Source of the DNA: Pseudomonadota bacterium
GTDB lineage: Bacteria > Pseudomonadota > Alphaproteobacteria > Micavibrionales > CSBR16-224
DNA length: 64,000 bases
Direction: 5' to 3'
Assembly: GCA_013285465.1 (NCBI GenBank)
Contig: CP053449.1
Span: 1,509,540-1,573,539 of the forward strand
Both the position numbers and the translations under genes were made by a program. Below the pieces are notes generated by a model. It saw nothing but the letters and a program-made list of their open reading frames with translations. It was not told the DNA's origin and searched no databases. This document shows positions 1 to 9,457 of the stretch, in pieces. The first letter of the stretch is position 1. Each line of letters begins with the position of its first letter.

Positions 1-366
1 CGCCTGCAGGAAGAAAAAACCGCCAATGGCACGGAAGACCCGCAAGCCGCCGATTTTTCACAAAGACTGTTTGATCACATGTTTCTTGATATGGACCACT
101 CGCTGCGGGAACAGGGTGTCGGCGACCTGGGCGTCCCCAAACGCATCCGCAAAATGGCCAAAGCCTTTTACGGGCGCGTTTTCGCTTATGAGAACGGGTT
201 GAAAGACGGCACACTGGCCGCGGCCTTGCACCGCAACGTCTATGACGGCGTCGATGTGGAAAAAAAATCTTCTGCCGCCCTCGCCCGTTATGCCGAAAAG
301 CAGTACCGGCACATCATGGCGCAATCCGCACAGGATCTGATGCAAGGTAAAATCGACTGGCTTTAA
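1..366 (+). CDS. Ubiquinol-cytochrome c chaperone family protein (partial, 5' end missing)
   Basis: The reading frame is open from base 1 to the TAA at 364-366, so the gene begins outside the window and 121 residues are visible. The visible C-terminal part (LGVPKRIRKMAKAFYGRV, then YAEKQYRHIMAQ) resembles the alphaproteobacterial/mitochondrial Cbp3-type chaperone family, which helps assemble cytochrome b into the bc1 complex. The ATG at 79 is internal: coding continues in frame upstream of it without a stop. It converges with the next gene, leaving only 2 bp between them. Family assignment rests on recognising the pattern in a fragment. Confidence 0.7.
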   Translation, partial: RLQEEKTANGTEDPQAADFSQRLFDHMFLDMDHSLREQGVGDLGVPKRIRKMAKAFYGRVFAYENGLKDGTLAAALHRNVYDGVDVEKKSSAALARYAEKQYRHIMAQSAQDLMQGKIDWL

Positions 367-368
367 TT

Positions 369-1091
369 TTAAGGATAGTCGCAGTGATCCGCCGTCACGG
401 TGACAAAGCCGCGCGGCCCTTTTGCCACGGTAAAGCGGTGTTCCCGCCCATCTACAATCATGGAGTGATGAATCGGTAGCAGCTGCTCTTTGACCGTATC
501 CGCCCCGCCTAAAATCGTGAATTTTATTGTGACGGATTTTCCGGGATCGAACCATGCCTCAGGCTGGCCGTTTTCTGCAATCGCTGAAACACCCTCTCCC
601 GTAATCGTGATCGCCCCTTCTGCAAAAGAAACCACGGTATCCGCCCCTTTATAGGCCGGTGTCGGGAGAATAAAGCGTTTGGTTACAGGAGATGCACAAT
701 TACGCGGCGGCCGCGCCGAAGTAATCACAAAAGCCAGACGATCCTTATCGATACCGTCCGTCAATTGCTGTTCAACCAGCTTTGTCAGACTGCTTAAATC
801 ACCTGTCGGCACTTCCGTCTGGAAGCGTTCTTCCAGCTGCTGATAACGCATCTGGGTTTCCTGCACTTTTGTGCGGAGTTCCGTGACCAGCATATCCAGA
901 GAGTCTTTTTCTTCCTGCAATTTCAGGGCGCGCTGTTTGAAGGCAATCTCGCTGCTGCGCACAACCTCACCGCCCAGCCAATAGCCCAACGCAAAAATTC
1001 CCGCAAACAGCGCCATGATAAACATCATGCGGCGGCGGCGTTCCTGCGCCTTGCGGCGGTAACGGCGGCTGGAATCATAAGACAAGATCAT
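369..1091 (-). CDS. Membrane-anchored coiled-coil protein, function unknown
   Basis: 240 residues. A very basic N-terminus (residues 9-21 rich in Arg) precedes one membrane segment (about 22-42, ending in GYWLGGEVV). A predicted coiled coil follows (about 48-92, rich in Q, E and L), then a soluble domain of about 130 residues. The topology is N-in, with most of the protein in the periplasm. The tail contains two Cys (in RNCAS and DHCDY). No family recognised. It lies downstream of lptD on the same strand with a 95-bp gap and could be co-transcribed, which would place it in envelope biology; that is inference only. Confidence 0.7.
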   Translation of the reverse strand: MILSYDSSRRYRRKAQERRRRMMFIMALFAGIFALGYWLGGEVVRSSEIAFKQRALKLQEEKDSLDMLVTELRTKVQETQMRYQQLEERFQTEVPTGDLSSLTKLVEQQLTDGIDKDRLAFVITSARPPRNCASPVTKRFILPTPAYKGADTVVSFAEGAITITGEGVSAIAENGQPEAWFDPGKSVTIKFTILGGADTVKEQLLPIHHSMIVDGREHRFTVAKGPRGFVTVTADHCDYP

Positions 1092-1186
1092 TTAAAAACT
1101 TCTGCGCAAAAATTCTGTATTATTTCATAAGCTTCGGAACATTATCTAACACATGGGGAGCTGTTTGGGAAGGCCAAAATAAGGTC

Positions 1187-3403
1187 TTAATTACTACCGT
1201 CCTGCGGTGCTTTTTCCAGCAGAATTTCCGGTGTGCTGAATTCTCCCAGATGTTTCAAGCCGATGCGAAACAGGATCGTGGTATCGTTTTCACCGCTGGC
1301 GCGGTCAATCAGGTTTTTCTGGCCGATGATGGAGAAGGAGAAACATTCATCCGTATAATGTAGTCCCAGCGTACCGCGGCGGAAGCCCGGCTCGGTTCCC
1401 AGATCGGTCAAAGAGCTCATATCCGTACGCCATGTATCATTGATCTGATACCCCGCACCAAACTGCACCTGCTCCCGCGATTCCAGAAAGCCCGTCCCCG
1501 CAACCGGCGTCGCAAAGACATAGCGGGCATCATAATCCAGCGCACCGTTATTGCCCAGATTACCGGACATCTGCACCTCATGGCGGCGCGGCTTCAGATT
1601 GCTGTCATCAAATTGCGCCTTGTAGTTCACAATAAAATGCTGCCCCAGATCAACATTCACCGCACTCACCAGATCGGAATACTCATCTTCCAGACCCGAC
1701 CCCGTCGGAAACAACATCGGGTCATGGTCAAGCTGGACACTTTGCCCGACGAAGACTTCTGCCTTGCGCCCTTTATGACCATGTATGCCCGTTTTGATCC
1801 CGTAAGCTGCATGGCTGCGGTCCTCGACACGGTCCAGTCCGGGGAAACGCACCGCATCAAACAGATTACCGCTGTCCAGCTGTACATCAATGCTGTCCTC
1901 ATTGGGCACAATCGGATCATCATTCACCTCATGCGCCAGCGTCAGTGATGCCATCGGCTCAATAATCAGGCTGCTGCGTTTCAGAGGTTTCACCAGCGGG
2001 TAACTCGTTTTGGTATGCAGATAAGGAAAAAAGCGGTAATCAGATCCTGTTGTTTCGCCCGGCACAACGCTGTCACGTATATGGTAGGCATCACCGCGGA
2101 TATGCGCATCCACAACAGTTTTCAGCCCGCCCCTGCTGACAAATTGCCGCTCCCATCCGGTATCAATGGAACCGCGCAGCGTGTCCTGCTGTGATGTCTG
2201 CCGGTGCAGCCCCGCCGCGTTCAGGCCCAGCGTCCAGCGCCCGCCCAGCAAACTTCCCGGCGCGCCATACACACGGTGCTGCACCAGCGGCAGAATTTCC
2301 GGCTGTTTCAAACGGTTGCCAAGACGCACATCCTGAAAGCTGACCGCTTCAATCCGCGTGTAATTACGGTTTGAAAAACGCTCCGCAAATATCTGACTTT
2401 CAAGAACATTTTCTTTGCTGATATCATAAAGACGCAAATACCCTTTATCACTGGTCCGGTTCAGATCAAAACCGCTGCGCCATGTCCGGCTGTGGTCAAA
2501 GCGTCCATTGGCAAAGACATAGGCGCGCTCCTTTCCAGGCTCAACAATACCGCTTTCCTCCGTGCGGTCGGAATTTACCGCCACACCGCCATTCAGCTCG
2601 ATAAAGCCGTTGTGAAAATGCTGGCGGTATTGCGCTTCGGTCAAGACCCCGTTCAGACTTGTCGGCTGGACAGACAAGGTTGCATCCTTGTTCCGCGAAA
2701 ATCCCCAGTAATAACTGCCGCGCATAAAAACACCCAGATCGGATGTCCAGCCGAGTTTCGGACGCAGAAATCCTGACTTCTGCTTTTGGCGCGGATCGGG
2801 ATGAGAGAAAATCGGCGTATACATGATCGGCAGCCCCAGAATTTCCAATCGCGCATTACGGTAGGAAATATCCTTTTCCGCTTCATCATAGACAACTTTA
2901 TCGGCACGAATCTGCCACAGCGGGTCTTTATCCGGATCATCCGCGCATAATTTACAGGGCGTGTAAAAAGCGTTTTCCATGCTGATCTTGCGGGAATCAA
3001 CACGTTGCGCCTTTTCAGCACGGAAATTCGAGCCATCCGACAACATCGCGCGCAGCCCTTTCACAAAGCCTTCACGCAAATCACCTTTCAGCTCCATTTC
3101 CTCGGCAAAATACACATCGCCGTTTTTATCCAAAAGTACGACATTCCCCATCGCATAGGCCAGATCTTCATGCAGATCAAAAATAATCCGGTCGGCACGC
3201 AAAATGCGCCCGTCCTGCACCATTTCGACGGCACCGTCAGCCACGATCTGCTGGGTGTTGTTATTGTGCACAAGGGTTTTGGCAGACAGATTGACGGGAT
3301 CATCAACCTCGGACGGTGCCGCACGCGCCAGAGCCGGCCAGACAGCAACCGCCAGACAGGCCAGAAAAAATACACCGATATTCAACAGGTTTTTCAGATG
3401 CAT
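1187..3403 (-). CDS. lptD: LPS-assembly outer membrane protein LptD
   Basis: 738 residues. A signal peptide (about 1-28, ending ALARA) is followed by an OstA/LptA-like periplasmic domain (about 38-140), a CKLC motif near residue 150, then a long beta-barrel rich in alternating aromatic strands to the C-terminus. The motif ILGLPIMYTPIFSHPDP is typical of proteobacterial LptD. The protein, with LptE, inserts lipopolysaccharide into the outer leaflet of the outer membrane. Length fits the family. Disulfide candidates are the CKLC pair and a single Cys near the C-terminus (DECFS); this differs from the four-Cys E. coli arrangement. The glycyl-tRNA synthetase gene ends 33 bp upstream on the same strand. 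Confidence 0.93.
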   Translation of the reverse strand: MHLKNLLNIGVFFLACLAVAVWPALARAAPSEVDDPVNLSAKTLVHNNNTQQIVADGAVEMVQDGRILRADRIIFDLHEDLAYAMGNVVLLDKNGDVYFAEEMELKGDLREGFVKGLRAMLSDGSNFRAEKAQRVDSRKISMENAFYTPCKLCADDPDKDPLWQIRADKVVYDEAEKDISYRNARLEILGLPIMYTPIFSHPDPRQKQKSGFLRPKLGWTSDLGVFMRGSYYWGFSRNKDATLSVQPTSLNGVLTEAQYRQHFHNGFIELNGGVAVNSDRTEESGIVEPGKERAYVFANGRFDHSRTWRSGFDLNRTSDKGYLRLYDISKENVLESQIFAERFSNRNYTRIEAVSFQDVRLGNRLKQPEILPLVQHRVYGAPGSLLGGRWTLGLNAAGLHRQTSQQDTLRGSIDTGWERQFVSRGGLKTVVDAHIRGDAYHIRDSVVPGETTGSDYRFFPYLHTKTSYPLVKPLKRSSLIIEPMASLTLAHEVNDDPIVPNEDSIDVQLDSGNLFDAVRFPGLDRVEDRSHAAYGIKTGIHGHKGRKAEVFVGQSVQLDHDPMLFPTGSGLEDEYSDLVSAVNVDLGQHFIVNYKAQFDDSNLKPRRHEVQMSGNLGNNGALDYDARYVFATPVAGTGFLESREQVQFGAGYQINDTWRTDMSSLTDLGTEPGFRRGTLGLHYTDECFSFSIIGQKNLIDRASGENDTTILFRIGLKHLGEFSTPEILLEKAPQDGSN

Positions 3404-3436
3404 ACCCGTTCTTCTTAAACAAAAGCCGGAGACGGC

Positions 3437-4975
3437 CTAAAGCAGTTTTTCCGCAAGATATGCCTCCACCTTATCGAGCCCGATGCGGGTTTGTTGCATC
3501 GTGTCGCGGTGGCGCACAGTGACAGCCTGATCGTCATGCGTTTCCGGATCAACGGTCAGGCAGAAAGGTGTTCCGATTTCATCCTGACGCGCATAGCGCT
3601 TGCCGATATTCTGCTTGATATCGAGCTCGGTCATGAATTTCCCGCGCAGCGACATATAAAGCTTTTCAGCAATTTCAGGAAGCCCGTCTTTACTCAGCAG
3701 CGGCAGAACCGCCGCTTTGACAGGCGCAAGTTTCGGATTAAATTTCATAAACATTTTGCTGGGCCGCGACGGGTCAGCGGTATAGGCATCCGCCAGCACG
3801 GCCAGAACGCCGCGCGTCAGACCGGCCGCAGGCTCGATCACATGCGGGATAAAGCGCTTGTCAGGCTCCTGCGGATCAACATATTCCATCTTCGTGCCGG
3901 AATGTTTCTGATGTTCCGTCAGGTCAAAATTACAGCGGTGCGCAACACCTTCCAGCTCGCCAAATCCCGGTGCCGTAAAGGGGAAACGGTATTCCACATC
4001 CACCGTACCGTAACCTTCTTTCGCGTAATGCGACAATTCATCCGACTCATGCGGACGGATCAGCAGATTTTCATCGCGCAAGCCGACTTTTTTCCACCAT
4101 GCCTTGCGCTGCTCCATCCAGAAATCAAACCACATTTTCGCATCATCCGGATGGCAGAACCATTCCATTTCCATTTGTTCGAATTCGCGGCTGCGATAGA
4201 TAAAATTGCGCGGCGTGACCTCGTTACGGAAGGCCTTCCCGATCTGCGCAATACCAAAGGGCATTTTCACACGTGAGGAGGACAGCACATTGCGGTAATT
4301 CAAAAAGATACCCTGCGCCGTTTCAGGACGCAGATAGGCAACATCGTCTTCCGTCGCCGTTGCACCGATAAAGGTTTTGAACATCAGGTTAAAGCTGCGC
4401 GGTTCGGTCAGTGTGCCGGGCTCTTTCGCATCAGGTCCCTGCACTTTGGACAGGTTCTCGGAAACCGTCTTGTCCGTAAACGGCAAACGTGTGAATTCGC
4501 CATGCAGTTTCAGCTTATGAATGCGTTTTTGTACCGCCGCTTCGCTTTCACCTTCCATAAAGGCGGGCCAGACATCGCCCTCTTCAAAAACGCAGACAAA
4601 CAGATGGTCGGCGCGGTAACGCAGCTTCGTTTCCTTACAATCCGCCATCGGGTCATTAAAACCTGCGACATGCCCCGAGGCTTCCCAGGCTTTCGGGTTT
4701 TGAATGATGGAACTGTCAAGGCCGACTATATCCAGCACTTTGCCGTCAGGACCGATCGGCGGCGCGATGACCATATCCTGCCACCACAAATCACGCAGAT
4801 TGTTCTTCAGCGCCACGCCCAGCGGACCGTAATCCCAAAAACCGTTGATACCGTCATAAATTTCGGATGCCCGAAAAACAAAGCCGCGCCGTTTACACAG
4901 TGCGACCAGATCATCCATATCAACAATACCGCTTTGTGCGGGGGCTGCGGTCTCCGCCGTTTGTGCCTTTGTCAT
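3437..4975 (-). CDS. glyS: Glycine--tRNA ligase, single-chain homodimeric type
   Basis: 512 residues. This is the alpha2-type class II glycyl-tRNA synthetase, not the alpha2beta2 (GlyQ + GlyS) form. It begins with a short low-complexity tail, then the catalytic domain: FWDYGPLGVALKNNL near residue 46, then PFGIAQIGKAFRNEVTPR (motif 2), REFEQMEMEWF, and GELEGVAHRCNFDL (motif 3 area). The C-terminal anticodon-binding domain covers about 395-510. The ATG at 4975 has AAAGAACAGGAC upstream. It charges tRNA-Gly in the cytoplasm. Most alphaproteobacteria are expected to carry the tetrameric enzyme, so this form is a point of taxonomic interest. Confidence 0.93.
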   Translation of the reverse strand: MTKAQTAETAAPAQSGIVDMDDLVALCKRRGFVFRASEIYDGINGFWDYGPLGVALKNNLRDLWWQDMVIAPPIGPDGKVLDIVGLDSSIIQNPKAWEASGHVAGFNDPMADCKETKLRYRADHLFVCVFEEGDVWPAFMEGESEAAVQKRIHKLKLHGEFTRLPFTDKTVSENLSKVQGPDAKEPGTLTEPRSFNLMFKTFIGATATEDDVAYLRPETAQGIFLNYRNVLSSSRVKMPFGIAQIGKAFRNEVTPRNFIYRSREFEQMEMEWFCHPDDAKMWFDFWMEQRKAWWKKVGLRDENLLIRPHESDELSHYAKEGYGTVDVEYRFPFTAPGFGELEGVAHRCNFDLTEHQKHSGTKMEYVDPQEPDKRFIPHVIEPAAGLTRGVLAVLADAYTADPSRPSKMFMKFNPKLAPVKAAVLPLLSKDGLPEIAEKLYMSLRGKFMTELDIKQNIGKRYARQDEIGTPFCLTVDPETHDDQAVTVRHRDTMQQTRIGLDKVEAYLAEKLL

Positions 4976-5117
4976 TTTTTTTAAGTCCTGTTCTTTTTAA
5001 GTACGTCTTTGGAAAGCCGTTTTCCGCACAGGAAAACATGCTTTTTTAACTGTACTGTATCTTACAGACAGGCACAAATATAAATCGGGTAAAAAACGGG
5101 AGAAATGCGGAGAAAAA

Positions 5118-5609
5118 TCAGCGCTTCGGCTTGCGTTTTGCAGCCGCTTTTTCCGCCTTCACGGCTTTGCGCTCGTCATAAGCCGCCATCATCACCGCAT
5201 AATGGCGGTCATGCGGTTTGGCTTTGATTTCCTGTAAAAATGCGGCATTTTGCGCGTCGGCATCATATTCTTTCAGGATAGCAACGGCATCTTTAAAAAC
5301 CATGTCCGTTGCACGGTTGCCCGTCAGATGGCCGTAATATTGTTCGGTTTTTTCCGGCCCCGTCTGCACCTGATAAGTGTCGGGAATCGCCTCACCCATA
5401 CCCAGAACGACATAGCGGTCTGCAGGCTCATAAGCAAAACCGTCCACACGCCATTTACCGTTCCATTGCCGACGCATGACAAGACTTTGGAATTCACGTT
5501 CACTGTCTTCCACAGGCGTACGATGGCTTTCCAGCCAGTCTTCGCGCAAATGCGAAAAACCGTTAAAAACGGATGTGATGGAATTTTTTATGTTTTTCAG
5601 AAACTTCAT
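5118..5609 (-). CDS. Hypothetical protein with basic C-terminal tail
   Basis: 163 residues, no recognised family. No signal peptide or membrane segment is visible. The N-terminus has an amphipathic stretch (MKFLKNIKNSITSVFNGF), the centre is mixed alpha/beta (RRQWNGKWRVDGFAYEPADR), and the last 20 residues are Lys/Arg/Ala-rich. A good ribosome site (AGAGATGAAAG) precedes the ATG at 5609. It stands alone between the divergent ppdK gene and the glycyl-tRNA synthetase gene. Confidence 0.65.
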   Translation of the reverse strand: MKFLKNIKNSITSVFNGFSHLREDWLESHRTPVEDSEREFQSLVMRRQWNGKWRVDGFAYEPADRYVVLGMGEAIPDTYQVQTGPEKTEQYYGHLTGNRATDMVFKDAVAILKEYDADAQNAAFLQEIKAKPHDRHYAVMMAAYDERKAVKAEKAAAKRKPKR

Positions 5610-5724
5610 CTTTCATCTCTTTAAATCTTACACGCCAAGAATACTGGCATCATAATGCAAATTATGACAAGAAGTCAAGGGAAAACGGCGGTAAGACACA
5701 AGGCAAAAACAGGCTTGTTTGAAC

Positions 5725-5753
5725 TTGACGAAAACACGGCTTTTGCCTAGTCT
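5725..5753 (+). promoter_or_regulatory. Candidate sigma70 promoter for ppdK
   Basis: TTGACG (5725-5730), 17-bp spacer, TAGTCT (5748-5753), 56 bp ahead of the ppdK start. Spacing is ideal; the -10 matches only moderately. Inference from sequence alone. Confidence 0.4.
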
Positions 5754-5808
5754 CAGGTGACATTCACCAACGGTATTCGCCAGAGCAACCAGACAGGAGC
5801 CGGAGACG

Positions 5809-8547
5809 ATGACAGCACAACCCCTCACCGCACACCCCCCCACCAAGGAACACAGCGCAAAAACGGACACCGCCACGCAGAAATGGGTTTACAGTTTCGG
5901 CGCAGACGGCACCGATGGTGACGCCGCCCAGCGCGACCTTCTCGGCGGCAAAGGGGCTAATCTAGCGGAAATGTGCCTTTTAGGCCTTCCCGTTCCGCCC
6001 GGCTTTACGATTACGACAGAGATGTGCACTTATTTTTACAGCAACGGCAATACCTATCCGGACACATTAAAGGCGCAAATTAAAACAGCCATTGAAGCTA
6101 TTGAAAAAGAAATGAATTGCCGCTTTGGTGATGAAACAAATCCACTGCTGCTTTCGGTCCGTTCCGGCGCGCGTGTTTCCATGCCGGGCATGATGGATAC
6201 CGTCCTGAATCTGGGGCTGAATGACAAAACCGTTGCCGGTTTGGCCAAGCGCAGCGGCGATGCCCGTTTCGCATGGGACAGCTACCGCCGTTTTATCCAG
6301 ATGTATGGCGATGTCGTCCTCGGCGTTGATCATGACATGTTCGAAGACATTCTCGATACGGTCAAGCGCCGTGAAAATATCTCCCACGATACCGCAATCA
6401 GTGCTGAAGGCTGGCAGGATATTGTTGCGCAGTTCAAAAAACTGGTTGCCGATGAAACCGGCCACCCTTTCCCCGATGATCCGGAGCAGCAGCTTTGGGG
6501 TGCGGTCGGTGCCGTGTTCCAGTCATGGATGGTGCCGCGTGCCATCACCTATCGCCGCCTGAACAACATTCCCGAAGACTGGGGCACCGCCGTCAATGTA
6601 CAGGCGATGGTTTTCGGCAATATGGGCGACAACTGTGCAACGGGCGTTGCTTTCACGCGCGACCCCAGCACCGGAGAAAACCGCTTTTACGGGGAATATC
6701 TGATGAATGCGCAGGGTGAGGACGTTGTTGCCGGTATCCGCACGCCGCAGCATCTGACTATCAAAGGCAAGGAAGCCAACCATTCCGACCTGCCCGCCAT
6801 GGAGGAAACCCTGCCGGAAATGTTCCACGAGCTGATGCGTATCCGCGACATTCTGGAAGAACATTACCGCGACATGCAGGATATTGAATTTACGATCCAA
6901 AGCGGCAAGCTTTACATGCTGCAAACCCGCACAGGGAAACGTACGGCAGCCGCTGCACTGAAAATCGCCGTTGATATGGCTGCCGAAAAACTGATTACAA
7001 AGGAAGAAGCCGTATTGCGGATCGCGCCGGAGGCGATTGACCAGCTGCTGCATCCGATGCTGGACCCTGCCGCAGAAAAAGACACGCTGACAAAAGGGCT
7101 TCCGGCCTCTCCCGGCGCCGCATCAGGAATCTTGTCTTTCCATGCCGATGATGCCGAGCAAAAAGCCAAGCTGGGCCACCATGTCATTCTATGCCGTATT
7201 GAAACCAGCCCTGAAGACATTCACGGCATGCATGCCGCAGAAGGTATTCTGACGGCGCGCGGCGGTATGACCAGCCATGCGGCGGTTGTCGCACGCGGTA
7301 TGGGGCGGCCTTGCGTTGCCGGTGCAAGTGCGCTGAATATCAATTATCAGGACAAAACCCTGACCATTGGCGGCACGGTTCTGAATGCGGGAGATACCGT
7401 CACGATTGACGGCGCGACCGGCGAAGTTTTCGCAGGCAGCGTTTCCACAATCCAGCCTGATCTGTCCGGTGATTTTGAAACATTGATGGAATGGGCGGAT
7501 GATGTCCGCACACTGGGCGTTCGCGCCAATGCCGACACCCCCGATGATGCCACTGCCGCACGTCAATTCGGTGCGGAAGGTATTGGACTGTGCCGTACCG
7601 AGCATATGTTCTTTGACACTGACCGTATTCTGAATGTCCGCCGTATGATTTTGGCTGAGAATGACGAGGAGCGTAACGCCGCTCTCGCCGCATTGGAGCC
7701 GGAACAGCAAAAAGACTTCGCCGCTCTGTTTCGCGTGATGGCAGGACTGCCGGTCACGATCCGCCTGCTGGATCCGCCGCTGCATGAATTCCTGCCGCAT
7801 GAAACGCCCGAGATCACAAAACTTGCGGAGGCCATCAACCTGCCGGAAGAAACTGTCAAAACCCGCATCGCCCGTCTGCATGAAGCAAACCCGATGCTGG
7901 GGCATCGCGGCTGCCGCCTTGGCATCGTTTACCCCGAAATCTATGCCATGCAGGCACGTGCGATTTTTGATGCCGCGCTGACCACCCGCAAAGAAGGTCT
8001 GGATGTACCGACGCTGGAAATCATGGTGCCGCTGGTTGCCACCGCGCGCGAATTGGCGATTGTGAAAGACATCATTGACGGCGAAGCCAAAAAGCTGATG
8101 GAGAAACACGGTATCAGCGATCTTGATTATATTGTCGGCACGATGATCGAACTGCCGCGCGCCGCGCTGAAAGCGGATGATATCGCACAAAGCGCCGCTT
8201 TCTTCAGCTTCGGCACAAATGACCTGACGCAAACCGCGCTGGGGCTCAGCCGTGATGATGCGGGAAGCTTCCTGCCCTATTACCATGATGTCGGTATCTG
8301 GGCGCGCGACCCGTTCATGACCATCGACAGCGAAGGTGTCGGCGAATTGGTCAAGATCGGCGTGGAACGCGGCCGCAAAACCCGTGCCGATTTAAAAATC
8401 GGCATCTGCGGCGAACATGGCGGCGATCCGCTATCCATCGACTTCTTTCAGGATGCCGGGCTGGATTACGTTTCCTGCTCGCCCTATCGCGTGCCGATTG
8501 CCCGTCTGGCGGCGGCACAATCCGCCTTAAAGCAGAAAAAAGGTTAA
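5809..8547 (+). CDS. ppdK: Pyruvate, phosphate dikinase
   Basis: 912 residues, close to the usual length of about 880. It interconverts pyruvate + ATP + Pi and PEP + AMP + PPi. Three regions are clear: an ATP-grasp nucleotide-binding domain (about 25-370, with GGKGANLAEM), the swivelling phosphohistidine domain (about 415-530, GGMTSHAAVVARGMGRPC with the phospho-acceptor His490), and the PEP/pyruvate TIM barrel (about 545-905, FFSFGTNDLTQTALGLSRDD). A low-complexity N-terminal extension of about 25 residues precedes the conserved part. The following PP2C-like gene starts 5 bp after its stop, so the two are almost surely one transcript. Confidence 0.95.
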   Translation: MTAQPLTAHPPTKEHSAKTDTATQKWVYSFGADGTDGDAAQRDLLGGKGANLAEMCLLGLPVPPGFTITTEMCTYFYSNGNTYPDTLKAQIKTAIEAIEKEMNCRFGDETNPLLLSVRSGARVSMPGMMDTVLNLGLNDKTVAGLAKRSGDARFAWDSYRRFIQMYGDVVLGVDHDMFEDILDTVKRRENISHDTAISAEGWQDIVAQFKKLVADETGHPFPDDPEQQLWGAVGAVFQSWMVPRAITYRRLNNIPEDWGTAVNVQAMVFGNMGDNCATGVAFTRDPSTGENRFYGEYLMNAQGEDVVAGIRTPQHLTIKGKEANHSDLPAMEETLPEMFHELMRIRDILEEHYRDMQDIEFTIQSGKLYMLQTRTGKRTAAAALKIAVDMAAEKLITKEEAVLRIAPEAIDQLLHPMLDPAAEKDTLTKGLPASPGAASGILSFHADDAEQKAKLGHHVILCRIETSPEDIHGMHAAEGILTARGGMTSHAAVVARGMGRPCVAGASALNINYQDKTLTIGGTVLNAGDTVTIDGATGEVFAGSVSTIQPDLSGDFETLMEWADDVRTLGVRANADTPDDATAARQFGAEGIGLCRTEHMFFDTDRILNVRRMILAENDEERNAALAALEPEQQKDFAALFRVMAGLPVTIRLLDPPLHEFLPHETPEITKLAEAINLPEETVKTRIARLHEANPMLGHRGCRLGIVYPEIYAMQARAIFDAALTTRKEGLDVPTLEIMVPLVATARELAIVKDIIDGEAKKLMEKHGISDLDYIVGTMIELPRAALKADDIAQSAAFFSFGTNDLTQTALGLSRDDAGSFLPYYHDVGIWARDPFMTIDSEGVGELVKIGVERGRKTRADLKIGICGEHGGDPLSIDFFQDAGLDYVSCSPYRVPIARLAAAQSALKQKKG

Positions 8548-8552
8548 GCCGT

Positions 8553-9440
8553 ATGATTATCCGCGACATGCTGTCCGCCCCCGGCGCACCCGCCCGTCCG
8601 AATGAGGATGTCTGCGGCGGCGTTGCCGAACGCGGCGCAGCATGGGTGATTGACGGCGCAACCGGTCTTGCGAAAATGCCGCTCATTGCCGGTGAAGACA
8701 TGACGGATGCGGCATGGTTCTCCCATGCGGCGCATGCTTTGCTGATGCATAATTTCAAAAAATTCGACGACTCCCATGCGGAAACGGCTGTCGATTACGT
8801 GCAGGATATTCTGGACAAAACCGTCACGGAAATCCGCGCTGAATTCGACCGCAGCAAGCACCGCGACCCTGTAGACGGCTCGGAAATGCCCTGCGCCAGC
8901 CTTGCAATTGCCTATGCGCCGCCCAGTGGCCCGGATGTCTATTGTTTCAGCCTCGGTGACTGCCCGATCGTGCTGGAAACGCCGGAAGGCGTTGTCATGC
9001 ATGCGCCCGACCCAATGCTGGTCGAGCTGGATCGCGCCTCCATCGCTGCGGCCGCGCCGCTACTGCAGGCCGGTTTTGATTTCCCCGGTGTCCGGCAAAA
9101 GCTGCTGCCGCATCTTGCAAACCAGCGCCGGAAAATCAACACGGAAGACGGCTATCCGATTTTCTCTCTCGATGCCGCGGCTCTCAAAGGTGTACGGCAT
9201 GAGAAATTTCCGCGTAAACAGGGCGGTCACGCATTGATTATGTCAGACGGCTTTTCCGCGCTGGTTGATAAATACGGGCATTACAATAATGAAACGCTGA
9301 TTGCCAAGGCAAAATCCGCCGGACTGCCGGCGCTGTATGACGAGCTGCGCTTTATCGAGAATGAGGAAGACCCGCAGGGCAAAAACTTCCCGCGCCTGAA
9401 AAAATCGGACGACGCAAGCGCCGTCCTGATTCAGCTTTAA
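8553..9440 (+). CDS. PP2C-like protein serine/threonine phosphatase
   Basis: 295 residues. PP2C-type metal-binding motifs appear in order: NEDVCGG near the N-terminus, WVIDGATGL (the DG pair), CFSLGDCP, LIMSDGFSAL, and KKSDDASAVLI at the C-terminus. All the acidic positions expected to bind the two metal ions seem present. No membrane segment, so cytosolic. The gene is translationally close to ppdK (5-bp gap), suggesting functional coupling. Plant dikinase is reversibly phosphorylated by an unrelated DUF299 protein, so a PP2C acting on PpdK would be new; the coupling is all that is seen here. Confidence 0.8.
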   Translation: MIIRDMLSAPGAPARPNEDVCGGVAERGAAWVIDGATGLAKMPLIAGEDMTDAAWFSHAAHALLMHNFKKFDDSHAETAVDYVQDILDKTVTEIRAEFDRSKHRDPVDGSEMPCASLAIAYAPPSGPDVYCFSLGDCPIVLETPEGVVMHAPDPMLVELDRASIAAAAPLLQAGFDFPGVRQKLLPHLANQRRKINTEDGYPIFSLDAAALKGVRHEKFPRKQGGHALIMSDGFSALVDKYGHYNNETLIAKAKSAGLPALYDELRFIENEEDPQGKNFPRLKKSDDASAVLIQL

Positions 9441-9457
9441 ACATCCGCCGACTACTC

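Noticed and set aside
5628-5876. Minus-strand 82-residue frame upstream of ppdK
   Set aside because: It overlaps the ppdK start and promoter antisense and has a Cys/Val-rich composition without a ribosome site; judged a shadow.
8553-9440. Reading the phosphatase as the plant-type dikinase regulatory protein
   Set aside because: The plant regulator is DUF299; this sequence has PP2C metal motifs and no DUF299 P-loop-type signature.
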